Positions 50,237 to 58,914 of a stretch of DNA of 63,680 bases are shown here, in pieces. Source of the stretch: an uncultured Pelagibacteraceae bacterium (GTDB lineage Bacteria > Pseudomonadota > Alphaproteobacteria > Pelagibacterales > Pelagibacteraceae); contig CACGAC010000007.1 in NCBI GenBank assembly GCA_902571015.1, forward strand, positions 1 to 63,680. The letters are read 5' to 3'. Numbering within the stretch: position 1 is the first letter of the stretch; each line of letters starts with the position of its first letter. The translations under genes and the position numbers were made by a program. The notes beneath the pieces are model-generated. The model was not told the origin of the DNA, made no database searches, and worked only from the letters and a program-made list of their open reading frames with translations.

Positions 50237-51019
50237 TTATTTTACTAATTTTTCCACAATTTGTTGATTTAATTTTAATTTGCTCAATGAATTAGAAAAA
50301 TGTTCAATTGTTAAAGTTTTTTTAAATTTAATAGATTTAAAAAACTTCAACTCATTTTTAATATTTTTAATATTAAAATAATCAATTTGTGAGTTACTAA
50401 TTTGGATATGATTGATCAACTTTTTATATTTTCTAAATTTTTTTTTATAATCCATTTTTTCTGATTTACAATTTCCAGTATCAAGTAAAATTTTTACATT
50501 CTTTCTTTTTAATTTTTTTATAAAATAAAACACTTCATCAATATTATTCAAAAAGTTTATACCATATTTTTTGCTTACAGGTTCTAAACTAATTGTTATC
50601 ATTTTTTTTTCCGCAATTTTAGAAAATCTCCTAAATAGGTCTAAATTCAAATCATAGATAAAAGCGCTTTTATCTTTATTATATCTTGAGGGGCACGAAC
50701 CGATAGATAAGTTTCTTACTTTAAGGGCAGAGGCAAAACTTACAACTTTTTTAAAATGGTTAGTTAAATCAATAATACTATTTTTCTTATTAAGTTTGTT
50801 TTTTTTAATATTAAAAAAAATTGACTGAAATGACCTTATTTTTATATCAAATTTTTTTAATAAAAATTTTATCTCTCTTATTCTTTTTTTATTGTTTAAA
50901 TTGTTTATTAATAGAGATGGTGCGACTTCAACATTGTTAATATTTAATTCCTTTACTTTTTTTAAAAAATTTTCGAAATTAAAATTTTTATAACTGATAT
51001 TTGTTAAACATAAAATCAT
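50237..51019 (-). CDS. Sugar isomerase/epimerase, xylose isomerase-like TIM barrel
   Basis: This 260-residue AP endonuclease-2/xylose isomerase-like barrel shows metal ligands in the expected places: ISLEPVSKKYG (Glu), VKILLDTGNCKSE (Asp), NHIQISNSQ (His) and TLTIEHFSN (Glu). The N-terminal NVEVAPSLLIN and LSIGSCPSRY are also typical. It would isomerise or epimerise a sugar or sugar phosphate at C2-C3. It lies one base from asnB in the radical SAM cassette. Confidence 0.8.
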   Translation of the reverse strand: MILCLTNISYKNFNFENFLKKVKELNINNVEVAPSLLINNLNNKKRIREIKFLLKKFDIKIRSFQSIFFNIKKNKLNKKNSIIDLTNHFKKVVSFASALKVRNLSIGSCPSRYNKDKSAFIYDLNLDLFRRFSKIAEKKMITISLEPVSKKYGINFLNNIDEVFYFIKKLKRKNVKILLDTGNCKSEKMDYKKKFRKYKKLINHIQISNSQIDYFNIKNIKNELKFFKSIKFKKTLTIEHFSNSLSKLKLNQQIVEKLVK

Positions 51020-51035
51020 CTAAATTTTTTGACTT

Positions 51036-51974
51036 TTAAAATTTACTTTTTTCTATTGTCTTAATATTTTTTTTTAAATTAAATGTGTCTTTTTCCTTTG
51101 ATTTTAAGAAACTTTGAATAATAAAATTTAATATTGAAAACATAAAAAAACTTCCAATTAAATAAAATAAATAATTATTATTATTTTCTGAAAAAAATTT
51201 CTCAAAGATTATCCCCATTGTTAAAAAGAAATAAATTACCAAAATTAATTGTTTAATTTGATAGATGCCTCTTTTTTCTAAAGCAATACATATAAATAAA
51301 GTAAAAATATCTTTAAAAGCTAGTATTACCCGATCTATAAATGAATATGCAGTTTTACCTTTTTTTCGTATTGCATGTTCAATTTCAATTTCACCTATAT
51401 TAAAATTATATTTTTTTGAAAAAAAAATTACAAATCTTGATAAACCACTATATTCCATTAAATCATATATTTCTTTTTTAAATACTTTTATTCCACAAAA
51501 AAAATCATTTAATTTTACTCTAAATAATAATCTTAAAATTAAATTATAAAACTGTGAAAAAAACTTAGTGATAAAATTATCTTTCCTCTTTTCTCTTTTG
51601 CCATTCACTATGTCTTTATCAAGATATATTAAATCAATCATTTTAATTAAATCTTCAGGCTTATATTGAAGATCAGCATCCATTGTTGCAATAATTTTTC
51701 CTTGAGAAAAGTAAATACCGGTGTCTAAAGAATAAGCTTTACTTATATTTTCTTTTAAATTTAAAAAAATTAAATTTTTATATTTATTACAAATAATTTT
51801 ACCAACTTTCTCACTATTATCTGTAGATCCATCATTAACAATGATTATTTCATAATTGTCTTTATACTTACTTTTTTCAAAAACATTTTGTAATTGTGAG
51901 GTTAAATCTTCTAAATTTTGAGCTTCATTAAAAGCAGGTACTACTACAGAGATATCTTTTTTTTGGTTATCCAC
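51036..51974 (-). CDS. Glycosyltransferase family 2, polyprenyl-phosphate type with membrane anchor
   Basis: The 312-residue protein has an N-terminal GT2 domain (SVVVPAFNEAQNLEDLT, IIVNDGSTDNSEKV, IIATMDADLQYKPEDLIKMI, IVNGKREKR, FCGIKVFKKEIYDL). The C-terminus has about two membrane helices (LVIYFFLTMGIIFEKFF and a final segment). This is the ArnC/GtrB/DPM1 layout, which loads a sugar on polyprenyl phosphate. It overlaps the Gfo/Idh oxidoreductase by eight bases. It is the probable lipid-carrier step of the radical SAM cassette. Confidence 0.88.
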   Translation of the reverse strand: MDNQKKDISVVVPAFNEAQNLEDLTSQLQNVFEKSKYKDNYEIIIVNDGSTDNSEKVGKIICNKYKNLIFLNLKENISKAYSLDTGIYFSQGKIIATMDADLQYKPEDLIKMIDLIYLDKDIVNGKREKRKDNFITKFFSQFYNLILRLLFRVKLNDFFCGIKVFKKEIYDLMEYSGLSRFVIFFSKKYNFNIGEIEIEHAIRKKGKTAYSFIDRVILAFKDIFTLFICIALEKRGIYQIKQLILVIYFFLTMGIIFEKFFSENNNNYLFYLIGSFFMFSILNFIIQSFLKSKEKDTFNLKKNIKTIEKSKF

Positions 51975-52902
51975 TTTTAAGAAAAAGATTTATTTTTTTA
52001 GTGAGTTTAAAATTATTTAAATTCTTATTTTTATTTAAAAAACTTTCCAACACATATCTCATATTATTACTTTCATCAAAAAAATGTGATTTAAATTGAA
52101 ATTTTTTTGCTACTGTAAAGTTTTTTTTTATTATTCTTTTATAAAGATAAGAAATAACAGTTTTTTTATTGTTATTTAAATCACTAATTATTGTCCCCTT
52201 ATCACAATAAAATACAAAAACTTTTTTTGAGCTGCTTGCAGCATAATTTAAAGATAGGTTTATTGTTGAAACTAATTTATTTTTATAAGTACAGAGAATT
52301 AGTGAGGTTTCACATTTGTTGCCACTTTCAATTATTTTTTTTAGTTCAAACTTAATTTTACTAATATCAAAAAACATTGAAAGAACACTGATAGCATGTG
52401 GTCCTAATAAATAATTCACACCATATTTCATAAATCTACCAGATTGTTGTAAATTTATTTCAATATATTTTAATTTACCAATTTTTTTCTCTTTTAAGAT
52501 CTTGTGAACAAAATTAAGACTTTTCGAAAAGAGATATGGATAAGAAACTGTTAAATTGCTTGAATTTTTATTTAAAGATAATATTTTTCTCTCCTGATCA
52601 TGATTCATTAATAAAGGTTTTTCAACCAATACCTTTTTGCCACTTTTTAAAAACTTAATAACAAGTTCTGCATGTGTCTTAATTGGGGTAACTATATCAA
52701 CAAATTTTATAGACTTGTCATTAAGTATATCATTTAGTTTATTTGTTAAATTATATTTTTTAATTATTTTGTCTTTAAGTATACTTTTATTTTTGTGGAA
52801 AAAAATTTTACTGATTGAAATTTTTTTTATATTTTTTAAATACTTGAGGTGTACTTTTCCCCAGTAACCAATACCGATTAGTGCTGTACTTTTAGAATTC
52901 AA
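51967..52902 (-). CDS. Gfo/Idh/MocA family oxidoreductase
   Basis: The 311-residue NAD(P)-dependent sugar dehydrogenase has the Rossmann start ALIGIGYWGKVHLKYLKNI, VDIVTPIKTHAELVIKFL, the GKKVLVEKPLLMN catalytic EKP lysine and SGRFMKYGVNYLLGPHAISVL. Members of this family oxidise or reduce nucleotide-sugars at C3. It overlaps the GT2 gene by eight bases and follows the radical SAM gene by 22 bases, in keeping with a shared nucleotide-sugar pathway. Confidence 0.88.
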   Translation of the reverse strand: MNSKSTALIGIGYWGKVHLKYLKNIKKISISKIFFHKNKSILKDKIIKKYNLTNKLNDILNDKSIKFVDIVTPIKTHAELVIKFLKSGKKVLVEKPLLMNHDQERKILSLNKNSSNLTVSYPYLFSKSLNFVHKILKEKKIGKLKYIEINLQQSGRFMKYGVNYLLGPHAISVLSMFFDISKIKFELKKIIESGNKCETSLILCTYKNKLVSTINLSLNYAASSSKKVFVFYCDKGTIISDLNNNKKTVISYLYKRIIKKNFTVAKKFQFKSHFFDESNNMRYVLESFLNKNKNLNNFKLTKKINLFLKSG

Positions 52903-52924
52903 TTTAGCTTAGGTTTTTCTATAA

Positions 52925-54250
52925 TTACTTTTTTTCATTATTGGCTTGATACATTTGAAAGGACTTAGGTTTTCTAAAATCTTCTCCAGTATTTAATGAA
53001 CCATTATCTTCTACATATTCTTTTTTGTTCCATCTTCTTTCAATGTCACTATAAACATGTTTTACTTCTTCTCTTTTATTTTTAGGACCTACAGCCATTG
53101 TGCTTTCTTGTTTGGCTGTATGATTGTTTGCTTTATTGTAAACATTCCACTCTGAATTTATTTCAAGAGCCATTCTGTTACATCTTGCAGTTGAATGAAT
53201 ACAAGTATGACAATGAAATTCTTTATCTTGAGAAACTTTTATCATTTCTTTTAATTCTGCAACTGTCTCTGGTTGTTTTCCTAGTATACCGTAATCAAAA
53301 GAAGGTGTAGCAATACTCGAGCATCTATATATGTGGCCACTTGATCCCATAGTAGTTTGATAATAAGTGTAGGCACATTGTTTATAATTTTCATCAAGCA
53401 TCCTATCAATATCTTGGTTTTCAGGAGCAAAATAAAAAACGAAAGGTTTTTCATCTTTACTCTTTGACATATATGGTTCTAATAAATCTTTGAATTTCTT
53501 GTGTTCTTTATTTTCAACTTTCTCCTTATAATTTTGAACTTTTTTAACTTCATTTCCATATTGCGCGTAAGGAATAGAAAATCTTAATGAATCAACTTTT
53601 ATTTCTTTCATCAAATCAATAAATTTTGTTAGCTCTTCAACACTTGAATTCCATTTGTTTAGTAAATAAGCAACTCTTATGGAACCTTTTGATTTTTGTT
53701 TTTCCCTTTCCTTAACTAAAATTCTCAATCCTTCAATGATATCTGTCCAAGCATCATATTTTATATTTTTTGTTTTCATATGACTTTCAGGTGAACCACC
53801 ATCTAAACTACAAGAGAAGTAATCATATTTACTCTCCATCAAACCAACGAGTTCCGTACAAAAACCATTTTCTTCTTGAAGTTTTTTTAATTGTGATCCA
53901 TTTGAATGAATACCAAAGTGAGCTTTTAGTTTTTTGGTTAACCTCATAAAATCCATAAAGTAAGGATTTAATAAAGGTTCTGTGTAAGCGCCTCCATAAA
54001 CATAATACTCAAAAGTATTAGGTCCAATTTCTTCCATTAATTTTAAAGCTTTTTTCTCATCCATACCTAGGGCCATATCTAATTTACTGCCCTGACAATA
54101 AAAACAATGAAAATCGCAAGCTATCTCTTTATTTGATGGTAAATGAATCTCCATTTGCCTTGGCCAAATAAAATCTTTATTAAAAATATCTTTTTCACTT
54201 ACCCAATCGGTAAGGTTTTTCATATAGTTATAATTATCTAATCGCGGCAT
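52925..54250 (-). CDS. Radical SAM protein with SPASM-like C-terminal cysteines
   Basis: This 441-residue enzyme has the radical SAM CxxxCxxC cluster as IACDFHCFYCQG (near residues 44-55), then a glycine-rich segment EYYVYGGAYTEPLLNP and CSLDGGSPESHMK. C-terminal cysteines in QCAYTYYQTTMG, YRCSSIA and EFHCHTCIHSTARCNRM could bind a second Fe-S cluster, as in SPASM domains. An in-frame ATG nine codons downstream is an alternative start. It is the first gene of the six-gene minus-strand cassette. The exact reaction is unknown. Dehydration or epimerisation of a sugar is possible. Confidence 0.8.
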   Translation of the reverse strand: MPRLDNYNYMKNLTDWVSEKDIFNKDFIWPRQMEIHLPSNKEIACDFHCFYCQGSKLDMALGMDEKKALKLMEEIGPNTFEYYVYGGAYTEPLLNPYFMDFMRLTKKLKAHFGIHSNGSQLKKLQEENGFCTELVGLMESKYDYFSCSLDGGSPESHMKTKNIKYDAWTDIIEGLRILVKEREKQKSKGSIRVAYLLNKWNSSVEELTKFIDLMKEIKVDSLRFSIPYAQYGNEVKKVQNYKEKVENKEHKKFKDLLEPYMSKSKDEKPFVFYFAPENQDIDRMLDENYKQCAYTYYQTTMGSSGHIYRCSSIATPSFDYGILGKQPETVAELKEMIKVSQDKEFHCHTCIHSTARCNRMALEINSEWNVYNKANNHTAKQESTMAVGPKNKREEVKHVYSDIERRWNKKEYVEDNGSLNTGEDFRKPKSFQMYQANNEKK

Positions 54251-54275
54251 AAAATTTTTAAATCAGTATATCTGA

Positions 54276-54303
54276 ATAATAGGCTTAATAAATTACTTTA
54301 CAA
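54276..54303 (-). promoter_or_regulatory. Putative promoter for the radical SAM cassette
   Basis: Reading the minus strand, TTGTAA (54298-54303) and TATTAT (54276-54281) are separated by 16 bases. This places a start near 54269, about 19 bases before the radical SAM ATG. The boxes resemble a sigma-70 promoter, but similar matches are frequent in AT-rich DNA. It is supported only by spacing and by its location in one of the few long gaps. Confidence 0.3.
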
Positions 54304-54355
54304 GATTTTACAATGTCTAAAAAAAAATTAAATTAGGTCTTTTTCAAATTATTTA

Positions 54356-54481
54356 TTATTTAGCGGTTTTAGGAGAAAAATTATGATCTAAATTACAGTA
54401 TTTATAGCCACGTTTTACGATAATCAAATATCGCTCTGTTGGATATCTAAACGATGTTTTTTTTACCATCGTATAAGTCAT
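54356..54481 (-). CDS. Possible small basic protein or gene remnant in a 382-base gap
   Basis: The gap 54251-54632 holds no long gene. Its only notable frame runs from ATG at 54481 to TAA at 54356-54358. It encodes 41 residues beginning MTYTMVKKTSFRYPTERYLI and ending with KRGYKYCNLDHNFSPKTAK. Codon composition is less A/T-skewed than the surrounding spacer, and the product is strongly basic. I do not recognise it. It may be a short real protein, a piece of a lost gene or chance. The rest of the gap is AT-rich spacer with a possible promoter for the radical SAM cassette. Confidence 0.3.
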   Translation of the reverse strand: MTYTMVKKTSFRYPTERYLIIVKRGYKYCNLDHNFSPKTAK

Positions 54482-54632
54482 AACTTTCTTTTCATAATAC
54501 TCAAAATAATATTTTTTAATAGTTCAACTATATTTTTTTTTCATTAAATATAGGTATAATTATAGTAAACTTAGGAAAATTCATGTTTTAATAATATATA
54601 TTTTCTTATAAAAAAACTAATTAATAATTAAT

Positions 54633-55838
54633 ATGACCTGTCTTTCTAAAAAAATTATTTTAGAAATTTTTATTGCCATTTCTATTTCACTTTTAGTAAT
54701 ACTGTATTCTGACTCATTAATATTTTCTTACATTTTTAAAATTTACAATATTACACATCTTGAACCATCATTCGCAGACATTAGAAGTTATCAAGCACTC
54801 CCTCTTACTGTCGATAATGGATTTGATCCATATATCAATCATGTATACGATCCCTGGAAAAGACCATTTAATCTTCCAATAATTTGGTATTATATTTCAA
54901 AGTATCTAAATCTTGTAAACGAATTCAATTTTAAACTTTTTATTTTTCTCTATATAAGTTCATTTATATTTTGTGTTACTAGAATTATTTCAATTTCAAA
55001 AAATATTATTTCATCTTTTATAATTATTTTAGTTTTTCTATCTTCCTCAACAATATTAGCCATAGAGAGAGGTAACACAGATATCTTAATTTTCTCAATT
55101 ATATTTATAGCATGTGCTATAAATAATTTTTATATCAGTTTTGTTCTTATTTTCTTTGCCTCAATTTTAAAATTATATCCGATCTTCACCTTTAATATTA
55201 ATTTTGATTTAAAAAAAAAAGTTATAATTTCAATTACTGGAATTTTTCTAATATTTGTAATTTTATTTAAAAATTTAAACAATTTTTTTTACAATACTAG
55301 TTCATCGTTTGATACCGGTATAACCTATGGATTTAGATCTATCATAATGGGCTTGTCCAAAGTTGAGGAAAGATTGGGTTTGGATTTATTGTCAAAAAAT
55401 GAAATATTATACAATGTAATATATATATCTTTTTTAATATTTATTTCTTTATTCATATTTTATTTCATTCGAAAAAAAAATTACACTAATAATATTGATT
55501 TTATAGATACTAAAAATAGATTATTCATCGCTGGTGCAAGTATTTATTGTTTTTCATATATTTTTTTTTCAAGCTATGATTATAGATTAATTTTTTTAAT
55601 ATTAATTATTCCTTATCTAGTTAATAATTTTAATCTTTCAAATAAAATTTCAATTTTTTTTATATTGATTAGTTCAAATTCAATTTTGTTATATTCAGTC
55701 GCAGATACTCCTTATGAATATATGTACATGGGGATTTTTATTCATCTATGTAAATTTTTTTTATTTTTATTTATTTTGCGTGAATTAACAAAATTCTTAA
55801 AAGTTTTAATATATGACGTACTTTTAATTAAGAGTTAA
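54633..55838 (+). CDS. GT87-like polyprenyl-phosphate glycosyltransferase (membrane)
   Basis: This 401-residue membrane protein has about 10 helices. The first large outer loop carries DIRSYQALPLTVDNGFDPY and DPWKRPFNLPI, and helix ends show AIERGNTDILIFSIIF and FASILKLYPIFTF. The RGN.D and A..LK.YP pattern is typical of GT87/DUF2029 alpha-mannosyltransferases that use polyprenyl-phospho-mannose in the periplasm. It is a single plus-strand gene. Its last 11 bases overlap the convergent WecA-like gene. Confidence 0.75.
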   Translation: MTCLSKKIILEIFIAISISLLVILYSDSLIFSYIFKIYNITHLEPSFADIRSYQALPLTVDNGFDPYINHVYDPWKRPFNLPIIWYYISKYLNLVNEFNFKLFIFLYISSFIFCVTRIISISKNIISSFIIILVFLSSSTILAIERGNTDILIFSIIFIACAINNFYISFVLIFFASILKLYPIFTFNINFDLKKKVIISITGIFLIFVILFKNLNNFFYNTSSSFDTGITYGFRSIIMGLSKVEERLGLDLLSKNEILYNVIYISFLIFISLFIFYFIRKKNYTNNIDFIDTKNRLFIAGASIYCFSYIFFSSYDYRLIFLILIIPYLVNNFNLSNKISIFFILISSNSILLYSVADTPYEYMYMGIFIHLCKFFLFLFILRELTKFLKVLIYDVLLIKS

Positions 55839-56826
55839 TTTTTTTTAAAAATTTAAAACTTAATAGGTATGTAATAACGTTTGTCAGTAAAAGAAAAATT
55901 TGATACTTGGTATTTGAAATATCTTGAGATCCTAAAACTAGTATAATGAGATTATAAAATAATATAATTAAAGAGCTCAAATTATTGGAAAAAATTTTTT
56001 TTAAATTTGTTTTATTTTGAATTGCTAAAAACAGGACTTGGTGTAAATGAGAATTATCTGGACGTAGAGGTGAGATTTTAGAAAATAATTTTCTAGAAAT
56101 TGAAAATAAGTTTTCAAAACATGGGTACCAAATCAAAAGTATTATAAAATACGGCGAAATAGTTAAATTTTCTGAATAAATTGAAATAAGAAAAATTCCA
56201 GATGAAAAGCCAAGCAAATAACTTCCACTGTCTCCTAGATAAATTTTATTTGATAAATTGATTATAAATAAAAGACTTAAAACAAAAATTAGTAATTCAA
56301 TAAATTTTTTATCTGCTATATCTGGTAAGATATCTAAATAATAAAGAATTGATAATACAATTAAATAGTATCCTGATACAAGTCCATTCAGTCCATCAAT
56401 AAAATTTGTTCCATTAATCAATATTGTTAAGCAAAATACACAAAAAAATAAATTTAAATAAATATTATTTAAAAAATTATCTAATATTAAAATTCTTGTA
56501 TTTGTTATAGTTAAATTAACAAACTCGACAAATATAAGTGAGATTAAAATTTGAAATATTAATCTAGAAACAGGTGAGTTAATAATCTTATTATCTGATA
56601 ATGCACCAGATAAAAAAATTGTAAAAAAAAGTATTTTTTCTAAGACAGTTACTTGTTCATTAAATAAGAAAACTAAAACAATAAAATATCCACCCATTAA
56701 AGGAGGAATATAATTAGTTGTTAATTTTTGATGATTATCTTTAATAGAATTAACTAAAAAATTTTTTAAAAAAAAGAGATAAACAAGTGTAAAAATAATA
56801 ATTGTACAATAATAATAAATCTGCAT
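55828..56826 (-). CDS. Undecaprenyl-phosphate sugar-1-phosphate transferase (WecA/MraY family)
   Basis: This 332-residue membrane enzyme has about 10 helices. It starts glycan chains by moving a sugar-1-phosphate from UDP-sugar to undecaprenyl phosphate. Motifs in cytoplasmic loops are NGTNFIDGLNGLVSGYY (the DG.NGL block), KIYLGDSGSYLLGF (the LGDSGS block) and RPDNSHLHQVLF (the HLHQ-type motif). WecA, WbpL and similar enzymes share these. It is one base from the GT2 gene upstream on its strand and may be the initiating transferase of the region. Confidence 0.88.
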   Translation of the reverse strand: MQIYYYCTIIIFTLVYLFFLKNFLVNSIKDNHQKLTTNYIPPLMGGYFIVLVFLFNEQVTVLEKILFFTIFLSGALSDNKIINSPVSRLIFQILISLIFVEFVNLTITNTRILILDNFLNNIYLNLFFCVFCLTILINGTNFIDGLNGLVSGYYLIVLSILYYLDILPDIADKKFIELLIFVLSLLFIINLSNKIYLGDSGSYLLGFSSGIFLISIYSENLTISPYFIILLIWYPCFENLFSISRKLFSKISPLRPDNSHLHQVLFLAIQNKTNLKKIFSNNLSSLIILFYNLIILVLGSQDISNTKYQIFLLLTNVITYLLSFKFLKKINS

Positions 56827-56827
56827 C

Positions 56828-57568
56828 TCACATTTTTAATAAGTAACTCAAAGATAGTCTTAAAAGATAATAAGTTGAAGTGAATATATTATATTTCATA
56901 TATTTGTTGTAAACAACAAAACCATCTTTTATTTTTTGGAAAGGATTTGATGATAGAGAATTATTTAATTTTTTCCATTGAGTCAGAGGTCTATTGATGC
57001 CATAAAACTTAACATCTTTTTTTGATAATTCTAACCATAAGACATAATCTTCTTTTGTGACTATTGAAGGAAATCTATATTTATTATCCAATAAACTTCT
57101 TTTAATCACAACGGTTGATAAACCGATATCACATGAACTAATCAAGTCTTTAAATTCAAGACAATTTTTTGCCTCTCTATTTTTAATAATATTTCTATTT
57201 TTATCAACTATGTCATACGCAGTGAAAGAAATATCTATATCTTTTTCTTTCATAAAATTTAATTGAAATTCTAATTTATCTTTTTTCCAAGTATCATCAC
57301 AATCCAGAAATGCAATAAATTCATTTTTAGATTTATCAATTCCCACATTTCTAGATAAACCTGCGCCAATATTTTTTAAATTCTTTATCACTTTAATTCT
57401 TTTATCTTTTTTCTCAAAATCTTTAACAAAACTGTAATCGTAAATATCTTCGTCATCATATATTATCAGTATCTCAAAATTTTTATAAGTTTGGTTGAGA
57501 ATGGACTCAATAGACTCATAAATATAATCTCTTTTCTTATAATAGGGCATAATTACACTTACTGACAT
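56828..57568 (-). CDS. Glycosyltransferase family 2
   Basis: This is a 246-residue GT2 protein with VSVIMPYYKKRDYIYESIESILNQTY, FEILIIYDDEDIYDY, NIGAGLSRNVGIDKSKNEFIAFLDCDD (nucleotide/metal site) and a KEDYVLWLEL segment near 170 that holds the likely catalytic base. This is the common GT2 pattern of capsule and O-antigen enzymes. It is three bases from a truncated GT4 gene and one base from the WecA-like gene. Confidence 0.88.
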   Translation of the reverse strand: MSVSVIMPYYKKRDYIYESIESILNQTYKNFEILIIYDDEDIYDYSFVKDFEKKDKRIKVIKNLKNIGAGLSRNVGIDKSKNEFIAFLDCDDTWKKDKLEFQLNFMKEKDIDISFTAYDIVDKNRNIIKNREAKNCLEFKDLISSCDIGLSTVVIKRSLLDNKYRFPSIVTKEDYVLWLELSKKDVKFYGINRPLTQWKKLNNSLSSNPFQKIKDGFVVYNKYMKYNIFTSTYYLLRLSLSYLLKM

Positions 57569-57571
57569 AGA

Positions 57572-57913
57572 TCAATTATTTTCAAATTTAATTAAAAAAT
57601 TTTCATAATCTTTTACTCTGTCTTTCATCAAAAATCGTTTTAGAAACAATTTTGAAATCAATTTAAAAAATATAATAGTTGCTGAAATAGCAAGATTTAT
57701 TCTAGAGGGAAGAAAATAAAAAAAAATTTTTTTCTGAATAGTATAAATTTTTATCTTTTTTCTAAAGATAGAGCTTGCTTTATTTTTAGGAATTGAGGAT
57801 ATGAGATGAATATTAATTTTTTCACTAAAATTATTAACTAAATTTTTTATATTTTCCTCTACACCACCTCTTTCGAATGAAGAATAAAATATTAAAAGGT
57901 TTTTTTTTTTCAC
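57572..57913 (-). pseudogene. Truncated GT4 glycosyltransferase remnant
   Basis: The 113-residue frame starts like a normal GT4 enzyme (LLIFYSSFERGGVEENIKNLVNNF, with the acceptor-side loop, then INIHLISSIPK). It ends with a charged tail like the last helix of such proteins (RVKDYENFLIKF). The whole nucleotide-binding half, including the EX7E motif, is absent. An in-frame internal deletion is the simplest explanation. It overlaps the epimerase gene by four bases, so the local operon spacing has been kept. Confidence 0.6.
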
Positions 57914-58872
57914 AACTTATATATCTTATTTTTTAAATACCAATTTACTGTATTGTTTAAACCTTTTTTGAAATTGGTGAATTTTTTAACTTTTACATAT
58001 TTTTTTAATAATAGGTTGCTTCCATGGGTTGTATTTACATCATAACTATTTTTTTTTATTGATTTAATTCTTTTCATATTTAATTTTTTTTTCAAATAAT
58101 CAGATAATTTTTTAATGTTAATAGGTTTCGAAGAACATATGTTTATTGCTTTGTGATTAAATTTTTTAATTTTGATTAATTTAAAAAGTATAATTAAAAT
58201 GTCTTGTATATAAGTAAAATCTCTTTGATGATTTCCAAAATTATTCAAATAAAAAATTTTATTATTTTTATGAGATTTTAACATCTTGAATATAAACATA
58301 TCTGGCCTTCCCCATTCCCCATAAACAGTAAAAAATCTTAATCCTAAAATTTTAAAATTAACTTTATTTGACATTTTGTTAGCAAACTTCTCATTAAGCA
58401 CTTTTGTTTTAGCGTAAATACTCTGGGGCGATAAACTAGAACTTTCAAAAGTAGGAAATTTTTTTTTTGAACCATAAACAGAGCTTGATGAGGCGTAAAA
58501 AAATGTTTTTAGTTTTTTCAATTTAATTATATTAGAAAAAATATTTTCAAATCCTACCTTATTTACTTTGAAATATTTTTTTGGATTTATTAATGAATAC
58601 CTGACGCCTGCCTGTGCTGCAAAATGAAAAATATAGTCGAAATCTTTTTTTTTGAAATAGTTAGATAAATCTTTTTTTTTTGTTATATCAATCTTATTAA
58701 ATACAAAATTTTTATTTGCCTTTAATTTTTTTATTCTTAAATGTTTAAATTTAACTGAATAATAATTATCGTAATTATCTATACCATATATTTTAATTTT
58801 TTTTTTTTTTAATAGGTAATTTGCAAAACTAAATCCTATAAATCCGGCCACGCCTGTAATTAGTATTTTCAT
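57910..58872 (-). CDS. NAD-dependent epimerase (UDP-glucuronate 4-epimerase-like)
   Basis: The 320-residue extended SDR has ILITGVAGFIGFSFANYLL, GIDNYDNYYSVKFKHLRI (very like UDP-glucuronate epimerases, which read DN.NDYY...LK..RL), FHFAAQAGVRYSL, the catalytic YAKTKVLNE and GLRFFTVYGEWGRPDM. It would make UDP-galacturonate or a related sugar. It overlaps the GT4 remnant by four bases, and its start faces a plus-strand GT2 gene across about 40 bases. Confidence 0.88.
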   Translation of the reverse strand: MKILITGVAGFIGFSFANYLLKKKKIKIYGIDNYDNYYSVKFKHLRIKKLKANKNFVFNKIDITKKKDLSNYFKKKDFDYIFHFAAQAGVRYSLINPKKYFKVNKVGFENIFSNIIKLKKLKTFFYASSSSVYGSKKKFPTFESSSLSPQSIYAKTKVLNEKFANKMSNKVNFKILGLRFFTVYGEWGRPDMFIFKMLKSHKNNKIFYLNNFGNHQRDFTYIQDILIILFKLIKIKKFNHKAINICSSKPINIKKLSDYLKKKLNMKRIKSIKKNSYDVNTTHGSNLLLKKYVKVKKFTNFKKGLNNTVNWYLKNKIYKL

Positions 58873-58914
58873 AACAATTATATTAAGTTAAGATGTATCT
58901 TACTAAATTAATTT

